The position numbers were made by a program, and so were the translations under genes. The notes under the pieces were generated by a model. The model made no database searches. It was given only the letters and a program-made list of their open reading frames with translations, and was not told the DNA's origin. From assembly GCF_004563925.1 (NCBI RefSeq), contig NZ_SPNJ01000001.1, positions 1,116,001 through 1,180,000 of the forward strand: DNA of 64,000 nucleotides, read 5' to 3'. Of this stretch, positions 17,093 through 25,998 are shown piece by piece (positions within the stretch are counted from its first letter, which is position 1; every line of letters begins with the position of its first letter). Source of the stretch: Herbaspirillum sp. 3R11 (GTDB lineage: Bacteria > Pseudomonadota > Gammaproteobacteria > Burkholderiales > Burkholderiaceae_D).

Positions 17093-17965
17093 TTAGTCAC
17101 CACGTTTGGCCACCAGCGCACCTTCAATCTTGTGCTTCGCCAGTGAAGCGGCGACAAAGCCGGAGGCCTTCACGTCTTCCACGAAATCGGCGAGATAGCT
17201 TGCGGCAGCTTCACCGCGCGCTTTCGGCACGCCCATGGCCTGGCGGATCACCATGAAGCGCTGGTCGAGGATGCGCAGGCCGCCGGCCTTGGCGGCATCG
17301 TGTTCAAGTTGCTGTTTGACGCCCGCCGCCACGCTCAGGTTCTGGTCGAGGAAGCCTTGGACGACAGCCGGCGAAGTCGGTATCCGCACGATCGTCGCGC
17401 TCTTGAGTTCGCGCGTCAGGAACAGGTCATAGGCGCTGCCGTTGCCGACCGCGACGGTGATGCCGGGCTGATCGACTTGGGCATTGCTGGTGATCGGCGA
17501 AGCCGTACGCACGGCGTAATAGCCTTCGATCAGGACGTACGGGCCGGTGAAACTGATCTCTTGCGCGCGCTTGGGATCGACTGCGAAGAAGCCGATGTCG
17601 GCCTTGTCCTGCTCGATGTTTTCCACCGAAGCGCCGGCCGATTTGACCGCGACCAGTTGCAGGGGCACGCCGAGACGCCGCGCCAGTTCTGTCGCCAGGT
17701 CCACCGAGACGCCGACCGGTTTGCCGGTGTTCGCATCCAGGCTGGCCAGCACCGGATTGCCGAGATTGATCGAGGCGCGCAGGGTCCCGCCGGGTGCAAA
17801 GAGGGCGGCGTTTTCCTGTTGGCTTTTTTGCTGCATGGCGGCTCCTGATGTTTGCGCGTGTGCGCCTGGATTGAGGGTGAAGCTCAAGGGGATAAGCGCG
17901 GACAGCAGCAGATATTTCAGCGACGCTGCCGGCATGCGGGTGGTGATCGATGATGATGTTTTCAT
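17093..17965 (-). CDS. Periplasmic amino-acid-type substrate-binding protein
   Basis: 290 residues with an N-terminal signal (hydrophobic stretch about residues 16-38, cleavage after AHA). The mature part is a PBPb/SBP_bac_3 domain: GTLRASINLGNPV, GVSVDLATELARRLGVPL, NIEQDKADIGFF and GPYVLIEG. It lies 36 bp downstream of the histidine kinase gene on the same strand, with no permease or ATPase of the same class nearby. This makes it a candidate sensing partner for that kinase rather than a transport component. Confidence 0.9.
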   Translation of the reverse strand: MKTSSSITTRMPAASLKYLLLSALIPLSFTLNPGAHAQTSGAAMQQKSQQENAALFAPGGTLRASINLGNPVLASLDANTGKPVGVSVDLATELARRLGVPLQLVAVKSAGASVENIEQDKADIGFFAVDPKRAQEISFTGPYVLIEGYYAVRTASPITSNAQVDQPGITVAVGNGSAYDLFLTRELKSATIVRIPTSPAVVQGFLDQNLSVAAGVKQQLEHDAAKAGGLRILDQRFMVIRQAMGVPKARGEAAASYLADFVEDVKASGFVAASLAKHKIEGALVAKRGD

Positions 17966-18001
17966 ATTGCTTTTCTTCTCGTCTGGAATTTGTTTTGTAT
18001 T

Positions 18002-19381
18002 TTATGCCGGGCCGTCCGACTGCGCGGGAAAGCTCAGCACCACCATGAAGCTGCCCGCGCCGCTATAACCGAAGCGCAACTGGCCGCCATGCGCGCGCAT
18101 GACTTCTTCGACGATCGACAGTCCCAGGCTCGCGCCCATGCGTTCGCCGCTGCGTGGGGAAAATGGCTTGCGGATGCGTTCCCAGTCGGCTTCCGGAATA
18201 CCGGGGCCGTCGTCGATGACGCGCAGTTCGATCTGCGCCTCCTTGCGTTCCAGCTGCACGTGCAGGAAGCTGGCGGCGCCGTATTGCAAAGCATTCCCGA
18301 GCACGTTCTTGACCGCTTCGCGCAGGCTGATGGCGTCGCCCATGATCAGGCAGGGTTGCTCGGGCGCTTCCATGGCGAGGTCAAGCAGGCGCTCCTGATG
18401 CGACAGCATGTCGGCCATTTCCTGGCGCACAAGCTGGGCCAGGTCGATGCTTTCCGGTGCGGCGGTATCGCTGCGGTGCTGCACCATCGCATGGTTGATC
18501 AGCTGATTGACCAGTGCCCCGAGTTGGCGGGTGCGGGTGCGCAGGCGGTCCAGATGATGGCGGCGGCCTTCGTCGTCATGCTGCGCCGACAGCAATTCCA
18601 TCTGCGAAATCAGCGCCGTCACCGGCGTGCGCAACTGATGCGCCGCGTCGCCGATCACGCGGCGCATGGTGGCGCGATGCACCGCCAGCCGCTGCATGAA
18701 CGCATTGATCGAGCTGACCAGTGCATGCGTCTCGACCGGCACCGTAATCGACAGCGGCGACAGGTCGTTGAGGTCGCGCTCGCGGATTGCGGCTTCGATT
18801 TTCTTGAGCGGCGAGAGCGCCTGGTAGAGCGTGAACATGGCGGCAATCAGCGTCAGCACACCCATCGCCAGGATCACCAGCAGGGCGCGCGTACCGACGC
18901 TCTTGGCGAAGGACATGCGCGCGTTGTTGGTCTGCGCCAGCACGATCACGGCCCAGGGATGATCGCCCGCCACCGGCATGCGGCGACCGATGACGGCCAT
19001 GCGCACGGGCGTGTCGAGATAGGCGCCATCCTGCAGCAGCGGACCGTCTTCCAGTTTGTTCCAGGGAATCTCGGGCTTGAAATCCGGGTCGCCCGCGACG
19101 GTGCGGCCATCGGGATCGATCACGACATAGAACACCTGGTCGCCGGCGGTGAGCATCGAAAATGCCGCGAGCGGCACGTCTACGTTGACGGCGCCGTTCT
19201 GGTACCAGGTGTTTTCGGCGATCTGCAGGGCGCTGCCGGACAGGATGCGGTCGTAGGCTTCGTTGGCCGCCAGCTGGGTGGAAATCCAGATGGCGATCAG
19301 CAGCACCGCCGAGCTGATGCTGAGCACGATGCCCACGCGCATCACCAGGCGCGTATAGAGCGAGCGGCCGGCGACGATCAT
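18002..19381 (-). CDS. TctE-like sensor histidine kinase
   Basis: 459 residues. TM1 is at about 15-35 and TM2 at about 165-187, enclosing a 130-residue periplasmic domain of the 2CSK_N type (TctE/QseC-like: SGSALQIAENTWYQNGAVNVD). HAMP region and HisKA box DAAHQLRTPVTAL follow with phospho-His H248, then a HATPase domain ending GSFMVVLSFP. The start overlaps the response-regulator stop by 4 bases. The gene order regulator-kinase-binding protein mirrors TctDE systems, which control organic-acid uptake, though here the binding protein is amino-acid-like. Confidence 0.93.
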   Translation of the reverse strand: MIVAGRSLYTRLVMRVGIVLSISSAVLLIAIWISTQLAANEAYDRILSGSALQIAENTWYQNGAVNVDVPLAAFSMLTAGDQVFYVVIDPDGRTVAGDPDFKPEIPWNKLEDGPLLQDGAYLDTPVRMAVIGRRMPVAGDHPWAVIVLAQTNNARMSFAKSVGTRALLVILAMGVLTLIAAMFTLYQALSPLKKIEAAIRERDLNDLSPLSITVPVETHALVSSINAFMQRLAVHRATMRRVIGDAAHQLRTPVTALISQMELLSAQHDDEGRRHHLDRLRTRTRQLGALVNQLINHAMVQHRSDTAAPESIDLAQLVRQEMADMLSHQERLLDLAMEAPEQPCLIMGDAISLREAVKNVLGNALQYGAASFLHVQLERKEAQIELRVIDDGPGIPEADWERIRKPFSPRSGERMGASLGLSIVEEVMRAHGGQLRFGYSGAGSFMVVLSFPAQSDGPA

Positions 19382-20088
19382 GGTGGCGGAAGCGTCGAGG
19401 CGGTGGTGGTGGCAGTGGCACCCGCCGGCAGCAGCACCAGCTGGTAGCCGAGTCCGCGCAGGGTGCGGATTTCAAAACCGGCGCCGGCCAGCTTCTTGCG
19501 CAGGCGGCCGACGTATTGCTCGACGGTGTTGGCGTTGGGCGTGTCGTCGACGCTGAACAGCCGGTCGATCAGTTCATCCTTGCCGAAGATGCGGCCCGGG
19601 CGCGCCGCGATGATTTCGAGCAGGGTGACTTCGCGCCGCGTCAGTTCCAGCGGCCGGCCGTCCAGCACCGCCGTGCGGCTCTTGCGATCGATGGTCAGGT
19701 TGGCGCAGTTGAGCAGGTTGGTGGCCTCACCACCGCTGCGGCGCAGCAGGACGCGGATGCGCGCTTCCAGCTCGCGGAAGTCGAAAGGCTTGATCAGGTA
19801 GTCGTCGGCTCCCAGGTCGAGTGCACGCACGCGCTCTTCGATTTCGGCGCAGGCGGTCAGCATCAGCACCGGCGTGGACAGGCCTTTTTCGCGCACGCGC
19901 GTGAGCAGGGAGAAACCGTCCTGCTGCGGCAGCATGACGTCGAGGATGATCAGGTCGTAAGGATCGGTGACCAGCCGGGCGGCGTCGTTGCCCTTGCTTT
20001 GCCAGTCCACTGTGTGGCCGATGCGCGACAGGTGGGCGACGATCGCTTCGGCGACGTCGGCCGTGTCTTCGACCAGGAGTATGCGCAT
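19378..20088 (-). CDS. OmpR/TctD-like response regulator
   Basis: 236 residues. The receiver domain has E7/D8, phospho-acceptor D50 (LIILDVMLPQQDG), Thr and Lys switch residues (LTAC, LIKPFDF), and a winged-helix Trans_reg_C domain with LTRREVTLLEIIAARPGRIF and TVEQYVGRLRKKL. The C-terminal tail is Ala/Thr rich. It is first in the operon regulator-kinase-binding protein and is divergent from a NitT/TauT-type ABC operon, which it may control. Confidence 0.94.
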   Translation of the reverse strand: MRILLVEDTADVAEAIVAHLSRIGHTVDWQSKGNDAARLVTDPYDLIILDVMLPQQDGFSLLTRVREKGLSTPVLMLTACAEIEERVRALDLGADDYLIKPFDFRELEARIRVLLRRSGGEATNLLNCANLTIDRKSRTAVLDGRPLELTRREVTLLEIIAARPGRIFGKDELIDRLFSVDDTPNANTVEQYVGRLRKKLAGAGFEIRTLRGLGYQLVLLPAGATATTTASTLPPP

Positions 20089-20142
20089 GATGAGGAATCC
20101 GTCGTAATGGAGCGAGTTTGTTGGCAGGATCTAGTGTATTTT

Positions 20143-20161
20143 CGATATCCGCAAGATATCG
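20143..20161. promoter_or_regulatory. Inverted repeat in divergent promoter region
   Basis: CGATAT-N7-ATATCG lies between the OmpR-type regulator (start 20088) and the ABC operon (start 20250). Its position fits an operator for one or both transcripts; the binding protein is not known. Confidence 0.4.
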
Positions 20162-20249
20162 CAGCCGATACTCGTGTGTATGTCAGTTTCGTTACAGCTT
20201 GCGAGATTAGCATCCTTCACAGAACTTATAAAAGCCTACAGGAGATTCT

Positions 20250-21053
20250 GTGAAAAACGATCAAGCCGCTGCGCTGCAGTCTTCCGTCACGCCTGTCGAT
20301 CCGTCCAAGCCTTTGCTCGAGATCGACAACGTCACCCTGCAATACAAGACCTCCGACTCGCTCGTTACTGCAACGCAGCAAGTCAGCTTCAACGTCCATC
20401 CGTCCGACCGCTACATCCTGCTGGGCCCGTCCGGCTGCGGCAAGTCGACCTTGCTCAAGGCCATCGGCGGCTACCTGCAGCCGACCAGCGGCAAGATCCG
20501 CCTCAAGGGCCGGGAAGTCACCCAGCCCGGTCCGGACCGCATGATGGTGTTCCAGGAGTTCGACCAGCTGCTGCCGTGGAAAACCGTGCGCCAGAACGTC
20601 GAGTTCGCGCTGCACGCCAGCGGTCGCCTGCAAGGCAAGGAAGCCTCCGACCGCGCCGCGTATTACATCGAGAAAGTCGGTCTCGCCAAGTTCATCGACA
20701 GCTATCCGCACACGCTCTCGGGCGGCATGAAGCAGCGCGTCTCGATTGCGCGCGGCATGGCCATGGAGCCGGACGTGCTGCTGATGGACGAGCCGTTCGC
20801 GGCGCTCGACGCGCTCACGCGCCGCAAGATGCAGGACGAGTTGCTGCGCCTGTGGGACGACACCAATTTCACGGTGCTGTTCGTCACCCACTCGATCGAA
20901 GAAGCGATCCGCATCGGCACCCGCATCCTGCTGCTGTCGCCGCATCCGGGCCAGGTCCGAGCGGAACTCAACAGCATCCCGCCGGAAGAGATGGGCACCG
21001 CCAGCCAGGCGCAGCTGGAACAGCGCATCAACGACATGCTGTTTGCTCACTGA
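20250..21053 (+). CDS. ABC transporter ATP-binding protein, NitT/TauT type
   Basis: 267 residues. Walker A GPSGCGKST (about residues 57-65), Q-loop FQEFDQLLPW, signature LSGGMKQRV, Walker B VLLMDEPFAALDA and H-loop FVTHSIEEA are all intact. The LLPWKTV motif after the Q-loop is typical of nitrate/sulfonate/taurine/pyrimidine-precursor importers (SsuB/TauB/ThiZ class). It starts an operon with a permease and binding protein and is divergent from the TctDE-like system. Confidence 0.94.
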   Translation: MKNDQAAALQSSVTPVDPSKPLLEIDNVTLQYKTSDSLVTATQQVSFNVHPSDRYILLGPSGCGKSTLLKAIGGYLQPTSGKIRLKGREVTQPGPDRMMVFQEFDQLLPWKTVRQNVEFALHASGRLQGKEASDRAAYYIEKVGLAKFIDSYPHTLSGGMKQRVSIARGMAMEPDVLLMDEPFAALDALTRRKMQDELLRLWDDTNFTVLFVTHSIEEAIRIGTRILLLSPHPGQVRAELNSIPPEEMGTASQAQLEQRINDMLFAH

Positions 21054-21112
21054 TCTGCACTGATCCGAACTGATCCGCGCTGACCAACAAATACAAAGAA
21101 AGAGACACCGTC

Positions 21113-21985
21113 ATGACCAAGAACAGCACACTCTTCGTGCGTCCGGAAATCGTCGTCGAGCCGAACCGCAACGCCGTCGCGGAAGTCCAGCGCCCGCTGT
21201 CGGCCTTTGAAGCCATCTACCGCATCAGCTGGATCCGCAAGACCGCGATCCTGCTGGTGCTGGCGCTGGTATGGGAAGTCTACGGCCGCTGGCTCGACAA
21301 CTCGCTGCTGTTCCCCAGCTTCAGCGAAACCCTGCACGCCTTCATGAGCGGTATCAGCAGCGGCGTGCTGCTGCAACGCGCGGCCGTCTCGCTGCAGACG
21401 CTGCTGATCGGCTACAGCCTCGGCATCCTGCTGGCCGGCTTGCTGACCACGGTGGCGATCAGCTCGCGCATCGGCAACGATTTCCTGGAAACGCTGACTT
21501 CCATGTTCAACCCGCTGCCGGCGATCGCCTTGCTGCCGCTGGCGCTGATCTGGTTCGGCCTCGGCACCGGCAGCATCATTTTCGTATTGGTGCATTCGGT
21601 GCTGTGGGCGGTGGCGTTGAACACCCACGCCGGTTTTCGCTCGGTGTCCGCCACCATGCGCATGGTCGGGCAGAACTACGGCCTGCGGCGTTTTGCGCTG
21701 GTGCGCTACATCCTGATCCCGGCCGCATTCCCGAGCATCCTCACCGGCCTCAAGATCGGCTGGGCGTTTGCCTGGCGCACGCTGATCGCGGCGGAACTGG
21801 TGTTCGGCGTATCGTCCGGCACCGGCGGATTGGGCTGGTACATCTTTGAAAACCGCAATCAGCTGGAGACCGCGAACGTGTTTTCGGGCCTGTTCTTCGT
21901 GATCATCATCGGTTTGTTTGTGGAGAACATGATTTTTGCCAAGATAGAAAAACGCACCATCCGCCGCTGGGGCATGCAGCATTGA
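21113..21985 (+). CDS. ABC transporter permease, NitT/TauT type
   Basis: 290 residues with about six membrane helices after a 40-residue cytosolic N-terminus. The binding-protein-dependent transport signature lies near residues 185-240 (MVGQNYGLRRFALVRYILIPAAFPSILTG in the EAA-loop region). It resembles SsuC/TauC permeases. It lies 59 bp after the ATPase gene and 44 bp before the binding-protein gene, in one transcript. Confidence 0.93.
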   Translation: MTKNSTLFVRPEIVVEPNRNAVAEVQRPLSAFEAIYRISWIRKTAILLVLALVWEVYGRWLDNSLLFPSFSETLHAFMSGISSGVLLQRAAVSLQTLLIGYSLGILLAGLLTTVAISSRIGNDFLETLTSMFNPLPAIALLPLALIWFGLGTGSIIFVLVHSVLWAVALNTHAGFRSVSATMRMVGQNYGLRRFALVRYILIPAAFPSILTGLKIGWAFAWRTLIAAELVFGVSSGTGGLGWYIFENRNQLETANVFSGLFFVIIIGLFVENMIFAKIEKRTIRRWGMQH

Positions 21986-22029
21986 TTCCAAAAAAAACGA
22001 TATAAATCGACACCTTCCAAGGAGACAGA

Positions 22030-23052
22030 ATGAAACGCAGACATTTTTCCAAACTGATGACGGCCGCAACCCTGGGCTTGTCCATGCTGGCCGCAAGTAT
22101 TCCGGCCCGCGCCGAAGCACCTGTGGTGCGCCTGTCGCACGGCTACGGCTTGCTGTACCTGCCGCTGATGGTGATCCGCGACCAGGGCCTGATCGAGAAG
22201 CACGCCAAGGCGGCGGGCCTGGGCGACGTCAAGACCAACTGGGTGCTGCTCGACGGCGGCAATGTCATCAACGACGCCATGCTGGCAGGCAACCTGGACA
22301 TCGCCGGCACCGGCGCGCCGGGCTTCATCACCTTGTGGTCGAAGGCGCGCGGCATCCCGCGTTCGGAAGTGACCGGCCTGGGCGCGCTGAGCACCTCGCC
22401 GCTGTGGCTCAACACCAATAACCCGAACGTCAAGTCGCTCAAGGACTTCACCTCCAAGGACAAGATCGCCATCCCCGGCATCAAGACCTCGCTGTCGGCG
22501 GTGCTGCTGCAAATGGCCGTGGCCAAGACCTTCGGCATCGAGAATTACGCCAAACTCGATCCGCTGACCGTCAGCCTGAGTCATCCGGAAGCGCTCGGTT
22601 CGCTGCTGTCCGGTAAGACCGAGATCACCGGCCACTTCACCTCGCCGCCGTTCTCGTACCAGGAAGTCAAGGATCCGAAGATTCGCCGCGTGCTGAATTC
22701 GTCGGAAGTGCTGGGCCACATCACCATCGACGTGGTATTCGCGCTCAAGCAGTTCACCGAAAAGAATCCGAAGCTGACACAAGCCTTCATGGAAGCGCAG
22801 GAAGAAGCCAACGCCTACATCGCCAAGAACCGCAAGGGCGCTGCCGAGACGTTCCTGCGCGTGTCGAAGATGAAGCTGACGCAGGATGAAGTCGAGAAGA
22901 TGCTGGCCGATCCGGACACGCAATTCATCACCACGCCGGAAGACATCATGCAATACGTGGTGTTCATGGACAAGGCCGGCACCATCAAGACCAAGCCTGC
23001 GGTCTGGTCCGATCTGTTCGTGCCGGCGTTCAAGACGCGCAAGGGTAGTTAA
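22030..23052 (+). CDS. ABC transporter substrate-binding protein, NMT1/SsuA type
   Basis: 340 residues with a Sec signal (KRRHFSKLMTAATLG, cleaved near ARA-EAP) and an NMT1/THI5-like binding fold: LSHGYGLLYLPLMVIRDQGLIEK, then AGNLDIAGTGAPGF and the anion-binding Ser/Thr-rich segment GIKTSLSAVLL. This class binds sulfonates, nitrate, or thiamine precursors; without known pocket residues the ligand stays open. Last gene of the operon, followed by a strong terminator. Confidence 0.93.
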   Translation: MKRRHFSKLMTAATLGLSMLAASIPARAEAPVVRLSHGYGLLYLPLMVIRDQGLIEKHAKAAGLGDVKTNWVLLDGGNVINDAMLAGNLDIAGTGAPGFITLWSKARGIPRSEVTGLGALSTSPLWLNTNNPNVKSLKDFTSKDKIAIPGIKTSLSAVLLQMAVAKTFGIENYAKLDPLTVSLSHPEALGSLLSGKTEITGHFTSPPFSYQEVKDPKIRRVLNSSEVLGHITIDVVFALKQFTEKNPKLTQAFMEAQEEANAYIAKNRKGAAETFLRVSKMKLTQDEVEKMLADPDTQFITTPEDIMQYVVFMDKAGTIKTKPAVWSDLFVPAFKTRKGS

Positions 23053-23085
23053 GCAAAGGCCAAGTCGCAGGTCGTAGTTGACGAG

Positions 23086-23121
23086 AAAAACGGGGAGTGC
23101 ACCATGTGCCTCCCCGTTTTT
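23086..23121 (+). terminator. Rho-independent terminator after NitT/TauT-type operon
   Basis: 12-bp stem AAAAACGGGGAG / CTCCCCGTTTTT with a 12-base loop and T-tract. The A-rich 5' arm also lets it stop minus-strand transcripts leaving the T6SS island. Confidence 0.85.
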
Positions 23122-23266
23122 CATGTCGACGCCTCAAAGTGCGCTATTCGAAAGATGTCCGGCATGGAATCGTCATAAGGCGGGTCCTGCCTGCCTGGTT
23201 GTTGTCTATCAGGGCGGCATGTTTTCTGGTTTCAATTTCGAATGAGGTAGCCCGCCTGCCTCATTG

Positions 23267-23527
23267 TCATGCTGCGACGACAAGCTTCGACGACGCCATG
23301 ACACGGCAACCGCATGCACAAAGATGACCGTGCAATACCACCGGCACACCCTCATCCATCAAGCTGCCATCTCCCTGAACGATGAGATTGACACCGTGCT
23401 TCGAACAAAGCACGGTATCACCAATCCTCGCATTGCGACGACCGTCGATATTCAATGTTCCGCTGACGACAATCACCGTACCGCCGTGATCGAGCAGATC
23501 TCCCTGGCAACAAATGGAACGTGACAT
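23267..23527 (-). CDS. PAAR-domain protein of T6SS spike tip
   Basis: 86 residues from ATG 23527; the ATG at 23536 sits directly on the AGGA ribosome site and is rejected. It is a single PAAR domain: CCQGDLLDHGGTVI, then GDTVLCSKHG and a C-terminal HGHLCACGCRV, giving the Cys/His set that binds zinc at the tip of the VgrG trimer. It is the last gene of the island, 39 bp after the Tle1 effector, so it probably carries that effector together with VgrG. Confidence 0.9.
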   Translation of the reverse strand: MSRSICCQGDLLDHGGTVIVVSGTLNIDGRRNARIGDTVLCSKHGVNLIVQGDGSLMDEGVPVVLHGHLCACGCRVMASSKLVVAA

Positions 23528-23565
23528 GGTGTTCATCCTTTCTTGAATAAGTTATCAAAACCGCG

Positions 23566-25362
23566 TCAGGCGACCTGCTGCCCATCCTTATGTCGTTGAA
23601 CGATAGTGGCATCCTTGCTGCCATAAAAGCCCTTGCGACAGCGCCAATAACCCGTGATTTCAGGAACCGACGGCCAGAATCCCGCGTAGGAATCGTGCAC
23701 GTAACGGCCGAAAAAACGTGACAGCGCAGACGGCGACTCTACGGCGTTTTCCACCTCAGCCAGTACGCCTTCCGCTTCACGGTCCAGACCTTTGAGTTGC
23801 TCATCGTTCTGTTCCTGATCATGCGTCTTCGCCCGTGACCAGTGCAATACCCGGCGGCGAAACGCTTCTCTGGCGGCGATATCGGTCTTGCCAAAATGCT
23901 TCAAGCGTCCGGTATCGTAGACCAGCTTCTGGTTAGCCGCCAGCAACCACTTGCGCTCATCCGGCGAGGCATACGCCACCTGCGACAGGTCCTCATAATG
24001 CATGCGCCATTCCCAGCGCCAGCGCAGATACGGCAGATGCCACTCCCAGACCGGCCGCGCCCGCGTGCCTTGCAACTGCAAGAAACTGTCATATGCCTGT
24101 TGCAGGCGCGGGTCGATGGTGAAGGGGTCGTCGCGTATGGTTTCACTTAACTGTCTGACAGCAAGTTGCCTGTCAACCGCAACCTGGCAACGCATTGCAC
24201 ATTCCAGCATATGGTTCAGCGGTACCTGCGACAGCTTCATCGCATCCAGCGCCTGCCAGTGTGCGGGGTGTTCGAGTTTGAGTTCGTCTGCAGTGGCGTC
24301 GCCGATAATGCCCAGCTCGCGTGGCCGATAGCCGCCGCCGACATCGCTGTGACTGCCGGGATAGGCACACTGCACCAGCCGGGTTTTGGGATTGACGGGC
24401 GTACTGACCAGATCGAGCGGAAAGTTCTTGCGCGGCTCATGCATGGCGACAAAGTGCACGCAGTTTTCCACCAGCGCGGCGATACGCACATCAGCCACTT
24501 CTGCCCAGTTGTCATGTCCGTCCGTCTCATCGGAATTGAGCACCACCCCTTTGCCGACCGAGGCCACAGTGTCGAAGATGCCCAGAAAGCGCAGGCGGAT
24601 CAGCACACCGGCCAGTTCGCCCTGGGCATTGAGCATGGCTTGCAACCAGGTGCAGAACACCCGCGCCTGTGTGGCCCCACGTGAGAAACCAAACACATCG
24701 ATGGCCAGTTCAACAGGTTTGCTGGGGGCGTGTTCCAGCTTCGTTTGCAGCAATGCCGACAAGATACGAAACAGATTACGACGCACCGTCGTGCGGTCTT
24801 CGATGATGGTGGTCTGAAATCCTCGCCCGAGACCTACACCGTACAGACTGGACTCGTCTTCTTTGTAGGGAACGGGGCCGCTGCGGCACAGGGCCCTGAT
24901 TTGGTCGGTGGTCAAAAATGGCTGATCTGGCCCATAAGCTCGCAAATGAATCGCATTGAACACCGTCAGCAAACCATACAGGATACGTTCTTCGCCGCCA
25001 TAGCCCATGCCACCACCGAACTTGGGGCTGGCCTCCATTTCACCAATCTCGGGGAGGGGCGTGCCGACGCCAGGGATGTAGGTATGGTAGTAACCATGTT
25101 CAGGTTCTTTGCGATAAGCATCCCACAACCGCACGACGTTGGTGTGCTTGAACTTATCGCGATCCTGTTTCTCACTATTACCCGTGCCATCAAAGAACAG
25201 GCCAAGGTTGGCCTGCAAGGGGCAGCCGCGCGGGTCGTGCGTACCTTTCTTCCACGATTGCCAATACAAGCCATCGGTCGGCGCTTGAGATGCCGCTGGT
25301 ACGACGCCCTGTACAGGTGGTTCGTAGGCGGGACGCTTGTCTTCGCTCGCAATATCGCTCAT
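23566..25362 (-). CDS. T6SS phospholipase effector, Tle1/DUF2235 type
   Basis: 598 residues without signal peptide. A DUF2235 alpha/beta-hydrolase core starts at NLGLFFDGTGN (residues 52-62). The nucleophile motif is GFSRG with S227. The acid is likely D340 in PGSHSDVGGGY and the base His556 in HDSYAGFW, matching the Ser-Asp-His triad of Tle1 phospholipases, which attack membrane phospholipids of rival cells. Its ATG overlaps the stop of the lipoprotein immunity gene (ATGA). Placement after vgrG, DUF4123 and immunity genes and before PAAR supports the call. A broken copy of its first ~110 codons lies upstream. Confidence 0.93.
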   Translation of the reverse strand: MSDIASEDKRPAYEPPVQGVVPAASQAPTDGLYWQSWKKGTHDPRGCPLQANLGLFFDGTGNSEKQDRDKFKHTNVVRLWDAYRKEPEHGYYHTYIPGVGTPLPEIGEMEASPKFGGGMGYGGEERILYGLLTVFNAIHLRAYGPDQPFLTTDQIRALCRSGPVPYKEDESSLYGVGLGRGFQTTIIEDRTTVRRNLFRILSALLQTKLEHAPSKPVELAIDVFGFSRGATQARVFCTWLQAMLNAQGELAGVLIRLRFLGIFDTVASVGKGVVLNSDETDGHDNWAEVADVRIAALVENCVHFVAMHEPRKNFPLDLVSTPVNPKTRLVQCAYPGSHSDVGGGYRPRELGIIGDATADELKLEHPAHWQALDAMKLSQVPLNHMLECAMRCQVAVDRQLAVRQLSETIRDDPFTIDPRLQQAYDSFLQLQGTRARPVWEWHLPYLRWRWEWRMHYEDLSQVAYASPDERKWLLAANQKLVYDTGRLKHFGKTDIAAREAFRRRVLHWSRAKTHDQEQNDEQLKGLDREAEGVLAEVENAVESPSALSRFFGRYVHDSYAGFWPSVPEITGYWRCRKGFYGSKDATIVQRHKDGQQVA

Positions 25363-25964
25363 CGCCAGTCTCCGTGTTTCTTCTTGTATTCCCGGTCTTG
25401 CCGGTCTCTTTCTTCCAATTCTTCCTTGGTGAACAAAGCCTCGACTTCTACGCCCTGGGTGGCTTCGTCAATGGGCTTCCAGTTCGGATCTTGTTGCTGG
25501 GCGGGGGGGCGTATGCGCTGCAAGTCATACACGCCAACCACCACCCGCACTTTGCCACCCGGAAAAAAATGCACAAAAATATTGGCCGTGTGGTCGTACT
25601 TTTCTACCGGTACGGTGGCTTTTAATGTACCGCCGTATTTCAAGCTGCTGTAATCGCCCTTACTGGTTTGCGCACGATTTTCGTGACTCCAGTCGTTCAC
25701 ACTCCACCGCACCACCGACTTCATGCCCGGGTACCATTTGTCAGGTAGGTTGGCACAACATGGCCCACCACCGCCACCACCACCACGTCCCACATTGCCA
25801 CCGCTGGCACCATCAATATAAAACTGCGAAATGTTGTAGTCCGGGCCCAGATGCTGCACTCCTTCTATTTGTACCGGCGTAAACGTTCTTGGTAACGCAC
25901 AGCCACCAAGAACAAGACCGAGCAAGCCGGCCAGAACATAACGTAAAACCGCATCAAACTTCAT
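25359..25964 (-). CDS. Tle1 immunity lipoprotein, DUF3304-like (copy 1, next to intact effector)
   Basis: 201 residues from ATG 25964, with AAAGGAG 6 bases upstream. The signal peptide ends in lipobox LGGC (Cys22). A Gly-rich stretch GGNVGRGGGGGGGPCC lies around residues 54-69, then WYPGMKSVVRW and VHFFPGGKVRVVV, as in DUF3304 proteins found beside T6SS lipases. Tle immunity proteins act in the periplasm, where the effector is delivered; lipidation fits that. The stop overlaps the effector start. The frame is open upstream into the broken effector copy, but the ribosome site and signal peptide mark the true start. Confidence 0.85.
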   Translation of the reverse strand: MKFDAVLRYVLAGLLGLVLGGCALPRTFTPVQIEGVQHLGPDYNISQFYIDGASGGNVGRGGGGGGGPCCANLPDKWYPGMKSVVRWSVNDWSHENRAQTSKGDYSSLKYGGTLKATVPVEKYDHTANIFVHFFPGGKVRVVVGVYDLQRIRPPAQQQDPNWKPIDEATQGVEVEALFTKEELEERDRQDREYKKKHGDWR

Positions 25965-25998
25965 TTCAAACTCCTTTGGGTGAAGACAGAATGACCTT

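Noticed and set aside
17990..19447. A 485-codon plus-strand open frame
   Set aside because: Antisense to the TctE-like kinase, which has all catalytic motifs; no domain in the plus frame.
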